64,000 bases of DNA from Apiotrichum sp. Y4204 (GCA_025531455.1 JAMYHL010000011.1:62001-126000); one strand, 5' to 3'; counted from the stretch's first letter, positions 1 to 11,048 are shown. A program made the numbers and translations. Notes: generated by a model from the letters alone, not told the origin.

Positions 1-1030
1 ATATGGACAAAGCTGTGCTAGCTGTGCGCCCCGCAGCTGTGCATGATCCATGAGCATGCATGATGCAGGCCTGCAGGTCAAAACTCGTCACAACTCATCC
101 TCCTCGGTCCCCTGCTCTCTCGAGACTTCTTCAGACTTGCCCTGTTTCCGTCAGTCCCTCCGTCTCGCCCCCCGTCTCGCCCCTCTGCGGTGGGATGTCA
201 GAGTGCGCGTTCACAGCACAAGTGCGTATGTAGGCCGCAAATCAAGTCCTGCTTCTCGAACGGAGATCCAATACCAACTCAACAGGAGAGGGCCGTGTAG
301 CACGCCGTTTGGGCCCAAGGAACAGGAAGGCTCATCGCACTACTGTTGCTTGTCACTGTATCACAGACAGGAGTATCACTACCGACGGGCGATGAGGATC
401 CCGAGATCTCAAGCCATAGACAGCCCTCCGGCTTTGTGCACTTCGCTACCTCACCGTCGCACCTCACGTTTCAAATCTGAGGTTTTGTTTCTCCCCTTGC
501 TGTCGTTGTACGCCGAGACAGTGGTCAATGTAGCGCTTTCCATGCTTCTGCGGCGTCTGTTTCTGCTCTTCACTTCCTCTTCCTTTTTTTCTTTTTTTTT
601 TCTTTTTTTTTTCTTGTCATCAACGCTTTTGACCTTTCATTCATTTTTTGTTTTCTTCTCTTTGCGCTCTTTGGTCACACATGGGACCCCCAGCTCGTCC
701 GGTCAAGTGCTTTGTTCTCATGGATGTTGAGGATATTGTGCCAAGCGCGATATCGCGAGGCATGTTTCTGGCCCCCACGCACATAGCTTGCACAGGTTGC
801 CAAGCCCTTCACACGCGAGCGCTTTGTGTGAACCGTGCATGTTTTGTCGAATCCTGTCAGCCATCCTTCCTGTGATGCTCATTTCTCTCTCGCTCATCAT
901 TTTGACCAGAGCTAACCGTATAAGATCTGTCGCTCGCCTGATGGGGCTAGCGGATTCCACCTGAGCGCCCTGCCCTCCTTCAAGGATTAGTTGTAGCTGA
1001 CTTTCACTACTGGCTCCCTTCGCTACTCAC
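1..1030. other. Gene-free left edge
   Basis: I see no convincing gene here. One long open frame crosses 50-730, but its composition is low-complexity (Ser-rich, then a Phe/Leu run made by the pyrimidine tract at about 585-612). It has no recognisable family motif, so I treat it as chance. The T-rich tract at 585-660 is typical of fungal intergenic DNA. The last 100 bases probably hold the promoter of the broken lipase gene that follows. Confidence 0.6.
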
Positions 1031-2021
1031 ATGCTGACATCCCGACTCATCCTAGCGCTGGCCGCTGGACTGGGCGTGGCCGCGAGCCCGGTGCTTCGCA
1101 GCCTCAAACTTCAGACTGCTGCTCTACTTCCAAAGGATATCATTGAGACGTGGATAGAACCCGCCAACTATGCCGGGTAAGGCTCGATCCTCTAACGCTG
1201 GTGGCAGCGAATGACAACTGACATGCAGGGCTGCGTATTGTGCGCCACAGCTCGTGGAGAAGTGGAATTGCGGTGAACCCTGCGATTCTTTGGGCAGCAA
1301 GCCCATGGTCATTGCCACGGGAGGTGATAATCGCGCAACACCTTTCTGGTACGTTGCGCAGAATGACACCCACGTCGTGGTTTCGACCGCCGGCACCAAC
1401 ATTCGGAGCCGCAGGTCCATCCTCAATGATCTCAAATTTAGGCGCGTAGCCGCGCACAAGAAGTGGTTCCCGGGCCCCAAGGGCGTCAAAGTACATCGGG
1501 GTTTCCAGCAAGCGTTTGGACGCATGGTGGATGATATTAATTCCGCTGTGGGTGAACAGGTACGCTCTGGGCGGGGAGACGTGCTCGTTGCTGGGCATTT
1601 GCTGGGAGGGGCATTAGCCTATCTCGCCGGTGTTCACCTTCAGCGCACGATGGTCGTCGATGTCAAAGTGTTAGTACGAGGATTTGCGGTTCCTCGGGTG
1701 GGAAACCAAAAATAGGCAGACTATGTCGATGATACCCTTGGACGATCAGCACAACACATGACGAACCTCAATGACATCGTCTCACAACTACCGCCCCGCG
1801 AGTTCGGCTACGTGCATCCGGGAAACGAAGTGTGGACTCAGGACGCGGGCAACAAAAACTACCTTTCATGGCCCCAACAGGAAAGTGACGAATGTCAAGG
1901 AGGCCTTGGGCTTGGACGCGGCTTGCGGTGGTTCTTCCGGAGTGGTGAGCTCTTGGTCCATCTCGGTCAGTTTGCGGGTGTTCGTATTGGTGAGTTCGAC
2001 TACAAGTCACTCGAGGAGTGA
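1031..2021 (+). pseudogene. Secreted class 3 lipase, broken: nucleophile serine lost and internal stop
   Basis: This is a fungal class 3 (Rhizomucor/Thermomyces-type) triacylglycerol lipase in decay. Exon 1 (1031-1176) encodes a signal peptide (LILALAAGLGVAAS). A short intron (1177-1228) joins in frame to AAYCAP, the usual start of the mature domain. The family serine motif GHSLGG reads GHLLGG at about 1597-1614, so the catalytic nucleophile is leucine (TTG, one change from TCG). After VPRVGNQ the frame meets TAG at 1713-1715, where the family usually has an aromatic or hydrophobic residue before ADYVD. The same frame then continues to 2021 with the acid residue (NDIVSQLPP), the FGYVHPGNEVW block and the histidine block (HLGQFAGVRIG). 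There is no frameshift. Two independent losses in otherwise conserved sequence suggest a real pseudogene rather than one base-call error. A catalytically dead, truncated protein is the alternative. Confidence 0.8.
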
Positions 2022-2921
2022 AAGACAGTGAGGAGAAGAGCCTCTGACCACGGGGACTCGGGTTATCGCGCAGCTGTCGCATTATTTGCAGTAATACGTG
2101 TTGTACCATACAGTATGCAGCCAAGCGGCACACAGGAGGCGCTCAGCCAGACATGCCACTCTCATGGGTCCCACACAAGACAAAACTGACTGAAGAGCAC
2201 ACAGAGGCTGTTGACCCCCAGGTTGCTTGCTCTGCAGGGGAAAGAGCTATGGACCCCAAGACGATACCACTGGCCTGCTATAACAATACTGTGCATGCGC
2301 ATGGTCAGTGCAGCCCAGTAGCCACTAGCCAAATGTTGACGAATTGACGATACAAAGCAAATGGAGGGGGATGGGACTGTGGGTAGCGGATATAGGATAT
2401 GCGAGGGGTCATGTGGGCTTGCCAGTAGTGCGTCGCGTTTCGCCGTCAAAGGTGTCTCGGCCTGGAAAAATGGAAACCCGCGGCCTGCGGCGTGGAGCCC
2501 GCGGGCCCACCCGTTTGCACGTCGCACGTTGTGCAAGTCGCATGGTCGCAAGCACGTAAGGCTGCAATGCAACCCCATGCACCGATGTACAGTACCCGCC
2601 GTGCCCGCCGGTTCCCGCCCGAGTACGAGTAGGCGCGTGCTGCATGCTCCAAAAAAGCTCAAAGGTAGTCAGCCAGGCATGTTCTAAGCGCACGAGCGCC
2701 ATGCTGGGCAAGCAAAGTACGCGAGCTAAAAGTACGCGGCTCCACTCCCGACGATCGATCACTTTGGATCACTTTCCGAGTCTGACAGCCACTCACCTCA
2801 CTCCCCTCTCCTCCCCCAATTTAGTTACTGTATATCTGTACTCAACCAACCATCCACCTCTCCCCCAGCTCACAGCACTACAACTTCTCATTCTTCACAC
2901 CAGTTCGGTCTGTAGCCCACC
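2022..2921. other. Intergenic region between lipase pseudogene and AVT-type transporter
   Basis: No family-level coding signal is visible on either strand; the open frames of 100-190 codons here overlap one another and lack motifs. The stretch 2770-2920 is rich in CT and CA, with the C/T-rich leader typical of fungal 5' untranslated regions. It probably contains the promoter and leader of the transporter gene starting at 2922. Confidence 0.5.
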
Positions 2922-5666
2922 ATGGCCTCCCCCCATCACAGACCGACCAGCAGCCAGTCGTCGTCCCGCAACGTTCCAATCACCAACACGTCGCGCCGTC
3001 TCTCTAGCACTGCAGCAGCCCCCGCTGGCTCGTTCGCTGGAACCCCCCCGCTTCCCCAGATACCTGCTCGCACTCCAGGGTCTTTCCAGGCCCGTTCCAG
3101 TATGGACCGCGGCGGTACAACAACTAGCCCAGATCCTTCCGCCCCCCAGCGCCCGCTCTCGGGGCTTGGCGATAAGACCGCTCCAGGAACTCGCAACACG
3201 GACTCGGCGCTGACTGCGGCTCTGGGCACATCTGCTTCCGCGTCTGGTACTGCCGAGGTCGCCGATAACTTAGGTTCGGGCGCTCTGACGCCAGTCAGGC
3301 CAGACGACTCTGCCTTCTCAAACCTGGCGGATATTCCAGACGAGGAAAAAGCGCGCGTACTTCGTCGCCACCTTGTTTCCGCCGGGGAGCGGGGGACGAA
3401 TCCGAGAGGTAACTCGAAGGCGGGCACCCCGGCGCTCGCCTCTCCCGACAGCGACAACGAAGAACAGGGAGACCAACGCCGTGGCGGTGCAGATGACAGC
3501 GTCTTTTCTTCGACATCAGGAGCGCGGGAGGACGAGACATTTCCAATCCCATATGACGCCCCAGGTGGCGACGTGACGTGAGTTCACCCCTGTCCAGCTT
3601 TTGTTTCTTACCGTGCAGTCACGACCTGTACAAGTGGCAACACGATCATCGGCCGCAGCCGGGCCGGTCCGCGTCCTTCTCACATGCCGATCGCTCGGGT
3701 ATAGTCGACCCACAGATTCAACAAATGAAGGAGCCTGGAGGGTTTCGCCGTAACTTTGTCACAAGCCGCGCCCAAGAACGGGGCATCGACCAGCCACCAA
3801 TGTTGCGCAATGTGATCGACTTTCTATACCTTTACGGACATTTCGTGAGCTGCCAAGCACGAATACATCTGATGACAGGCGGGCGAGGATCTCGACGAGG
3901 ACGAGGATATCGATGATGACGAAGATGAAGACTTGGATGATGCCGAGGAAGGGCACGGATCACGCCAAGGAACGTCCCGCGATGCCACTGAACGCACTCC
4001 GCTTATTCGCTCGAAGAGTCGCCCACGTCACCACCGGCGCACAATAAGCGGCCCGGGGAATGGCACAGCCAGTTTAACACAGGCTGTGCTCATGGTGAGT
4101 AACTGCGATCAACGTTGGTTGCTGAGATCAGCTCCTCAAGGGCTTTGTCGGTACTGGAGTGCTTTTCATGGCGAAAGCTTTCTTCAATGGAGGTGGGATC
4201 ATGGTATTCCCACAGCCGACTGACCGCAGGAATCGTCTTTTCGACTGTCGTTCTCCTTCTTATTGCCGCTATATCTCTGTGGTCGTTCCTGCTTCTCGTT
4301 GAGACTTACATGAAGGTTCCAGGATCGTTTGGAGACATCGGCGGTGCCCTCTACGGTCCCTACATGCGCCTGACTATTCTCACCTCTATTGCGATCTCCC
4401 AGATCGGATTCGTAGCAGGTACGCATATCACTCTCCTCCAGGTCTGATTGTAGCGTACACAATTTTCATCGCGGAGAATCTCCAGGCGTTCGTTCTGGCA
4501 GTCACCGATTGCAAAACATTCATTCAAACTCATGTTCTCATCTTCGCCCAACTCTTACTGTTCCTTCCCCTCGCCATGATTCGTAACCTCGCCAAGCTCT
4601 CCGGTACTGCCCTCGTTGCAGATGCCTTCATCTTGGTCGGCCGTAAGTAAATCTTGCCTTCCGAAACTAACAACAGTCGTCTACATTGCGTCATGCGAGA
4701 TTGGGACGATTGTTGAAAAAGGTGTTGCGGACGTCGTGGCGTTCAACCGCGACAACTTCCCGCTTCTCATAGGAACGGCGGTCTTCGCATTCGAGGGTAT
4801 TGGTCTGTACGTGTTACCTACAGAGGCATGTGCTAATTCCCAGTGTCATTCCTATCACCGAGTCGATGAAGGAGCCTGAAAAGTTCCCTCGTGCTCTCAC
4901 TGGTGTGATGATCACTGTTGCCGTCCTGTTCTCCGCGTTTGGCGTCCTGGGGTACGCCGCGTATGGCAGCGATGTTCAAACAGTGGTTCTCGTTAACCTA
5001 CCTCAAGAAGAGAAGTTTGTTCAAGCGTCACAGTTCCTCTGTGCGTGACATTATTCCTACGCATCGGATCTCTGGGATCGTGATCTCCGTTGATACGCTA
5101 ACGCTCCAGATTCCATTGCTATTCTTCTCTCTATCCCCTTGCAGCTCTTTCCTGCTGTCCGCATCATGGAGACAGGTTTGTTCTCGCGGAGCGGCAAGTA
5201 CAACTCGCGCGTCAAGTGGCAGAAGAACATTTTCCGCGCATGCACAGTCGTTGGCTGTTCCCTCATTTCGTGGGCTGGTTCCTCCGAGCTTGACAAATTT
5301 GTCTCTCTGATTGGTGCATTTGCCTGGTAAGTTAGATAATTGCATTGTTCATCGTTCAAATCCCGAGACAGTGCCCAGCCTGTCAACTGTGACTCAGTTG
5401 TCGCCCTTTTCGGCTGCCACACTTTTGAGACATTGAGACTTAGCTGACGCCTTTCCAGCATCCCCCTGTGCTTCATTTATCCTCCAATGCTACACCTCAG
5501 GGCGTGTGCGCATACTCGCAGGGCGAAGGTTTTGGACTGCATGCTCCTCGCATTCGGCATCGCTGTTGGCGTATATACCACTATCCAGACCATTCGCAGC
5601 CTCTTCAGTGCGGGAAGCGGCGATTCGCCGAAGTTTGGTCGTTGTGATGTGCCAACTGCTCGCTGA
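2922..5666 (+). CDS. Vacuolar amino-acid transporter, AVT3/AVT4 type (SLC36-like)
   Basis: The gene encodes a multipass permease of the amino acid/auxin permease family. In yeast, AVT3/AVT4 export neutral amino acids from the vacuole. After a hydrophilic N-terminal region of about 370 residues, rich in Ser/Thr/Pro and ending in an acidic run (EDLDEDEDIDDDED), come the family hallmarks GFVGTGVLFMAKAFFNGG and GDIGGALYGPYMR. Hydrophobic helices follow, then FEGIGLVIPITESMKEP and the last membrane segment. About ten exons are joined by introns of 34-46 nt, with two longer ones near the end (roughly 70 and 130 nt). For example, VA-A-YTIF is rebuilt across a 35-nt intron after position 4419. The protein is about 760 residues, normal for the long-tailed fungal members. 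The stop is TGA at 5664-5666. It lies just upstream of the HD gene in the same orientation. Confidence 0.9.
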
Positions 5667-6150
5667 CCAATTCGTCATTGCGGGTAGTCGATGAGTGATT
5701 CTAATGATGCATTCGTAATACTCGCCGAACGTTGTCGGTAGCCTCCTGTTGGTAGGTGGAAGACGCTTGGGCCATTGGACCAACGACGCTTGTTGAGGAC
5801 AGGCGCACAAAAGACCCCACCCGAAAACGATACTCGACACAAAAACAAGTACGTCTGTGTGTGTGCTGTGTCCGTGTGTCAGTGTTGTGTTGCAAGTTTC
5901 CTTCTGCGCCACCTCCGTTTTGGGGCGATGATCACTTTGGAATGTCGGTTGTTGGGGGTGGGGGGTGGGGGGCGGGCGGGGGAAGGAGGATAGGGGCGCG
6001 GCGGCGGGAGCAGGAGTGTGTGTGTACGGCAAGCACACGGACAATGGGCGAACAAATGGACACGCGGGCAAATGCGTCCTCCATCCTCTTCATATATCTT
6101 CTCACGACACTTTTCATTTCGCCACCCTCCTTCCATCATCACATCACTAA
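5667..6150. other. Intergenic/promoter region of the HD gene with G-rich tract
   Basis: No gene is visible. The stretch 5954-5982 on the plus strand consists almost only of G runs separated by single T or C bases (at least five runs of three or more G). It lies about 170-200 bases before the HD start codon. A second HD gene, which often sits here in divergent orientation in other basidiomycetes, is not present: neither strand gives a homeodomain-like WF.N.R block. The last 60 bases are CT/CA-rich, like a leader. Confidence 0.6.
5954..5982 (+). repeat. G-run tract, potential G-quadruplex
   Basis: Runs of 4-6 G separated by single T or C bases on the plus strand (non-template for the HD gene). 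The pattern fits the usual G-quadruplex consensus. Whether it forms or matters is not shown by the sequence. Confidence 0.6.
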
Positions 6151-7299
6151 ATGTTTACCATCCCACCGTTGTCCCTCGGCCTTCTGGACCACCTCCCTCC
6201 TTCCAAAAGGGCCAAAATCAACACGTTAATAGATAAAGAAGCTCGAAGAGTTCGAGACGCATGTGCTCGTATCATCAGCCAGGGAGGGGAAACGGCCGGT
6301 GGTCGCGATCAGGTTGTCCAGACGTGGATGAACGGAATGAATGGCTATGTGCAAACGATCGAAATGGTGCTCCGACACGACGCGAAACGCAAGACATTCA
6401 ATTCGGTGCGTAAATGTTACGCCGTCAGGCAACAGCTCTAAATTGTCAGGAAACACAACAGGTGTTGAAGGAAGCGTTCGCAAGATCACCTTTCCTTAAC
6501 AAAGCTGAATGTGCCTTAGTGGCCCGCGCAGCAAACCTATCACCGCAACAGGTTTGTTGGTCCTCCGGGCTCATCGCTGATTCCACCAGGTTCGCACTTG
6601 GGTACGTGCATCCAAAAGTGGTTGCCTTTGACTCCTCAGTTTCAAAATAGGCGCTCTCGCAGGGCGAAGAATGATGTCACAGCGACCTTCGTTCCACTCG
6701 AGTCCAAAGACAGTGCCCGTTTGCGTTTGTCGGGGAAAAAACGACGCCGGGAATCAGCCGCACCCGGTACAATCAAACGCAAGACTCAACGTCGATTCAT
6801 CGTGCCCCATACAGATGCCGTGGTCTCAACAACTCAGGCAAGCTCCTTGCTCCATTCTGAATCGACGTCATGCACCCAAGAGCTGGGTCACACGCCGTAC
6901 TTCGACTTCACTCATTGCTGTGAGTCTTTGTTCCCTCAGAGATGGTCCAAATACCACGCTCCTCGTTGATGCGTCTTAGACCCCCTGGGTTCCGAAGATC
7001 AACAATCAGGATTCCCTCAGAACATGTCGATCCAAGAGAGCCTCGAACTTGCATTGTCACAGAGAAGCCTCCAGTCGGTCGTGTTACCGGCTGTTTACCC
7101 TCCGGCCAATTTGATGCATACGCACAATGGCATGAACGTCGAAAGCACTTCCAACGCCCGCGACTTCGGTGAAGCTACGTGCCTCGAAGATCGAACAGTA
7201 AGTAGGCCTCACTTTTAGAGCTGATGCTCGAAGTCTTCCACACCTCAACAGGAACAGACTAATCGCCCCCCCTTGGATTGGTCGCTTATGGCGCGGTGA
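6151..7299 (+). CDS. Homeodomain mating-type transcription factor, HD2 class (SXI2-like)
   Basis: Six exons give a protein of 304 residues: 6151-6405, 6450-6551, 6590-6601, 6640-6919, 6980-7197 and 7252-7299. Residues about 76-135 form a homeodomain of canonical 60-residue spacing: F8, L16, F20, L40, W48, F49, N51 and R53 all fall in place, ending QVRTWFQNRRSRRAK. The recognition helix is split by two 38-nt introns around a 12-nt exon encoding VRTW. Without that exon the helix is broken. The N-terminal 75 residues would hold the partner-choice domain of mating-type HD proteins. After the homeodomain come basic nuclear-targeting clusters (KKRRR, KRKTQRR). Canonical spacing argues for the HD2 class, since HD1 proteins are usually atypical. 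In Cryptococcus the equivalent gene is SXI2, acting with SXI1 from the other mating type after fusion. No HD1 partner gene is seen nearby. The family call is strong; the class and orthology are inference. Confidence 0.85.
6590..6601 (+). other. 12-nt microexon in the HD gene
   Basis: Flanked by AG acceptor at 6588-6589 and GT donor at 6602-6603, with 38-nt introns on both sides. It supplies VRTW, the invariant start of homeodomain helix 3, in phase 0. Confidence 0.8.
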
Positions 7300-7409
7300 C
7301 GAGGCTGCTAGAAGATAAGTAGTTGGCGACCAAGTACAATGTATCAGTGACCGCTAAAATACCACGCATGCCATCCAAATTCATTTATTGGATGTGTACA
7401 GATGCAATT

Positions 7410-8048
7410 TTACTCCTCATCGTCAACCTCGTCCTGGTCAACCTTGAAGTAGCGAAGCGAGTAGGTGTCCTTGGAGGTCGCAACAACGCTAAGTTGGGTC
7501 AGATCAACCTCATGCGAGGGACTGGGACGTACCGGAGGAAGTTCTCAAAAGAGTTCTTCTTGAGGTGCTTCTTGGTGAGGTACTGAATTCAAGTCAGCAC
7601 GAGGCGTGTTGGCACTATGACGTTTCCTTACCTTCAGGTAGCGCTTGGAGAAGGGGATCTGCGAAGTGAGGACGAGCTTGTTGCCCTCCTTGGAAAGCTG
7701 GATCGAATCACCAAGCTGGCCAGGCTTGCCATCAACCTTGATGCGGTCGTGGAGGAACTTCTCGAACGCGGCAGGGTCGAAAACGTTGTCGTTCGCGGGG
7801 ACCGAGTAGTCGACGTAGAACTTGTGCAGGGGCTTGCCCGCAGTTTTGGAGGTGGAAGTGGCCTTGGGCTGTTGAGCGAAGAAGCACCTGTGTCAGCGGA
7901 GGGGATGGAATGGCTCTGCTATGAGCGAGCGAAAAAAAAAGAGTCAGAGTAATGTCTTGCCGTAGTCAGAGCCGACTTGGATGTTGACCATTCTCGTTGC
8001 TCAGCTTCCTCGCTCGCTCGTCGCGATGAGCGGTGTTGGACATACCAT
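7410..8048 (-). CDS. RPL22: 60S ribosomal protein eL22
   Basis: This encodes large-subunit ribosomal protein eL22. The reading begins with ATG at 8048-8046, interrupted directly by an intron of about 177 nt (8045-7869, donor GTATGT). It continues PKATSTSKTAGKPLHKFYVD, with family blocks DPAAFEKFLHDRIKVDGKPG, LGDSIQLSKEGNKLVLTSQ, PFSKRYLK, YLTKKHLKKNS, and RVVATSKDTYSLRYFK before an acidic tail ending DDEE. Two more short introns lie after YLK and after NFLR. An intron right after the start codon is common in fungal ribosomal-protein genes; an ATG at about 7994 is a weaker alternative start. RPL22 is also a MAT-locus gene in Cryptococcus. It is convergent with the HD gene, with only 110 bases between the stops. 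Confidence 0.92.
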
Positions 8049-8344
8049 GTCTACAGGTGTCTTCTGCAAAACGTTGGTGTGTTGAAAGAAAAGGAAGGAA
8101 GAGAGGCGAGGAGGAGAAAAAGAAACTCCTTAATATTGGGTGATCTCCATTCAGTCGAGCTACACCTGGGAGTAACAGTTTTCTCTCGAAATTGAAAAAG
8201 TGGGGGGAAAAAAGAAAAAGACGAAAAAAATTCAAACGTTTTGGGTGCACGGGTTCAATTTACAATCCATCGAAACACGTAACACCTACAGAAGACGAGT
8301 GACGGCATTTCGGAGTTTACAGGGAAGTGGCATGTTGGCGGCCG
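8049..8344. other. Short intergenic region, RPL22 promoter
   Basis: A stretch of about 300 bases between the RPL22 start and the end of the ferric reductase gene. It contains T/C-rich sequence on the minus strand that fits an RPL22 promoter and leader. No coding signal is visible. Confidence 0.5.
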
Positions 8345-10481
8345 TTAGGCTCCGAGAGTCTCCTCATAATAGTCGAGACTCTCCAAGACTGAAACGCTAG
8401 CCACTGCAGTTCTTGCTGCCTGTAGGAGTGATCGAGGGCCACATGCTTCAAATGTGAGATGAAAACTCAAGACCCGCAAAGTCTCACCTGCGACTGCCAC
8501 CCTTCGGGCTGCGACCCTTCGGGGGGGTTGTGATACTTCATGCGCAATGATGTCAGAAATCACGGCTCGGCCATGATGCCACCGAACATGGTACCGTTCG
8601 TCGGGCTTCACAGGATTATCCATCACAACCCGACCCCGCGTGATGTAGAGGTCGATATGGACCACAAGTTCCTTGCAGTTAATGCTTCCAGCCCAGTCGT
8701 TGAGGAGAGGGTAGATCCAGTGTGCGTCATTTTGTCGACGGATATGCCAGATGAGATGAATGCGTTTCGTGACTATCGTCTGTGCACGCTGAATAAGAGA
8801 CAGTGTATGTGACAGGCAAAAGGTAATTCCTGTCCCCCCTGCACAGGTGAGCATAGGTAGTAGATATACACATACCAGCAAATAGCATAACTGTATCGTA
8901 CACATCAAAGTGGTGCTCGGGTCCATATGGACCCTCCACGATCACTGGGATATTGTCACCCTGACTGATCAAGGCGTTGTGCAACATCCGAGTAGCGCCC
9001 GAATGTACACGGACCAAAAATATGGCCCTGTGATGATTCCTGAGGTCGGGTACGTTCGCAAAAGAGAACGGATGCTGCTCGTGGGGGCTGGTCGTTATAG
9101 ACGGGGAGGACAGAAATCTGTTGTTAATGTCGGACAGAATGCTACCAATTCACGCATGTTGCCCAGCCGTCCAACGCATATTCTTGGCACAGACCGTGAC
9201 CTTCAATAGATTTGGGGCAACCATCTCGACTGTTGATCTCGGAATAAGATCTCCTGCATTGTCGAACTGGCTGCCTGCGCTCAGTTGAAGTTTAGACAAT
9301 CGGATGAGCCGGTCTAGTAACCACAAGGCCAGCGCGGGCTGTTTATCAATCAGCATCAAGGAAAGACAGATTCGTACCCAGACCCAGTAGGCCAATTTTT
9401 TCCAATGCACAATGGCTCCAACAAGAAACAGACTGGGGAAGTCAGGTAAGTATCCATTCGTAACACCTACAAGGTAAACACAATGTGCGTCAGAAAAAAA
9501 AACTCCCAGGCTGCTCTACGAACTACGCGTAGGCTCGTAGACCACAACATCGTGAAGGAGAACAGCGCAATAAGACCCTTGAGAATTAGCTTCATCGAAG
9601 ACAATCGTACCCAAACAATGTAACCGCGACTGAATTGAGATTTCGCCCAGATACGAGGTGTCCAGACCAGCGCATGGAGCCAACAGCACAATAAACATGC
9701 TCTGGACGCTGCGCGGTGGAGATAGTTTAGTTTCTGATACGAGATGCCAGTGAGGGCGCTAATGGGGTTGTTCTTCATCACCAGCAAAACGATAAATGGC
9801 AATTGACTGAAAGACTGATCGAATGTTAGTCAAGGAGGTACTCCCACTCACCATGACCCCCAACTGATTGGCAAAAGCCTTCATATTCAGAGGGCCGCTG
9901 ACGACTGGCCTGTTAACCCGATATAAACGAGAACAGCTCCACTTACTTCCTGTGTTGTTGAAGCTAAAAAATAACAGAAGGGAACAGTACAGCCCGGAGA
10001 ACAGGGCATCGGCGATGGTGTCCGGACTACATGTCCATTCAGCGACACTTGTCAGAAACAAGCTTCGATGCACCGTTTGGTTTACACTCCGTGGAAACAG
10101 GGACCAACCGACGTAGCTGTCGTTGGGAACACTTCCACGTTCCCTCCACAGTCTCAGTCTTCGTCGACGTTCTAAAACTCGGTACAAGCGGAGAAGCGTT
10201 AGAGCCCCAACTACGAGTATCGAAATAGCGTTAAGATATCGACTGGCGTACCAATGGTACTTTCTCGGCTTGTGCGCGACATAACCGTTGGCCGCAGGCG
10301 GTATTCGGTGGTCTGGAACTGACAGAACGCTTTGCGGTATAGTGTGCATTGAGGAATCGAACTGGACGGAGATGCACGAGGAGGAAGCGGAGGATTGATA
10401 ACGGTAGCAGCACTGGTAAGGGAGATAGAGGCGAGTGGTGGTTATTTGGATGAGGAGAATGATTTGTTGAGAACGACGCAT
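8345..10481 (-). CDS. Ferric reductase, FRE family transmembrane component
   Basis: The protein is a plasma-membrane flavocytochrome that reduces ferric or cupric ions outside the cell with NADPH from inside. Several exons are read on the minus strand. An N-terminal membrane segment (YLNAISILVVGALTLLRLY) is followed by the haem domain, where two His lie 13 residues apart in LHRAASRACLLCCWLH. The FAD-binding block HPFSFANVPDLR lies near 9070-9030. Next come VEGPYGPEH, the NADPH-binding GTGITF, and the C-terminal CGP motif (HLTFEACGPRSLLQ). The start is uncertain: 10481 has the better initiation context (A at -3), but the next in-frame ATG at 10349 gives a more typical N-terminus. No obvious damage is seen. 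The upstream neighbour is divergent. Confidence 0.88.
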
Positions 10482-11048
10482 GATCTCACGGGTCTTGTAT
10501 GGCTCGTTGGGCTCTGGGTATAACCCCGACGAAATCTCGGTCGGTCACCGTTGGCACGAGTGGATATGGGGAGGTGGGGAGGGGGTTACTTGGTGATGAA
10601 TGTGACATGCGTTATCGCATTTATCAGATAAGGGAGTTGTTTCACGATGGCAGCCTTGGTGCACAAGAGGACCATAGTACAGTACCACAATTCCCTGTAC
10701 ACTGCAGTTGTGGAGACCCATGCGGGGCGGGATTATCCAACCCTGGATAGTTGTGGCGTAGTTCTAACAACTATCCGTACTTCCGGTGGACCTTTTTTCA
10801 TCCGTGTTTCTCGCGCTCTCGGCGCAGGCCTTGCGCCCTTCATGCAGTACGGACACATTGTTTTTGTCATGTCAAATCACAGTGATTATGGTCTCAACAA
10901 CCATCATCAATAGTAGAGTACAATAACACGATATCACAATACGTTGGGCTGCTGGGCCCAAAAGAAAACGGTGTGAGTCGTGCTGGTCATTGATGAGTTA
11001 GGGTATTCGCTCATTCCCAGGACCTCTTGTACTGTACAAAGCAGGACG
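10482..11048. other. Divergent intergenic region (ferric reductase / methyltransferase)
   Basis: Bidirectional promoter region of about 570 bases. No gene is seen. Several overlapping frames of 80-90 codons lack motifs. An in-frame ATG at 10980 would lengthen the methyltransferase by 23 residues that look non-conserved. Confidence 0.5.

Noticed and set aside
50..730. 226-codon open frame at the left edge
   Set aside because: Low-complexity composition, a Phe/Leu run encoded by a pyrimidine tract, and no family motif; it looks like chance.
1713..1715. Reading the lipase TAG as part of an intron
   Set aside because: The only GT-AG pair that would remove it is 18 nt long, far below the intron sizes seen here, and the frame continues unbroken on both sides.
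5331..5460. tRNA-like GTTCAAATCCC word in a long transporter intron
   Set aside because: No matching A box or cloverleaf stems could be formed around it.
7617..7952. 111-codon plus-strand frame rich in Leu/Val/Glu
   Set aside because: It is the antisense shadow of the RPL22 exons.
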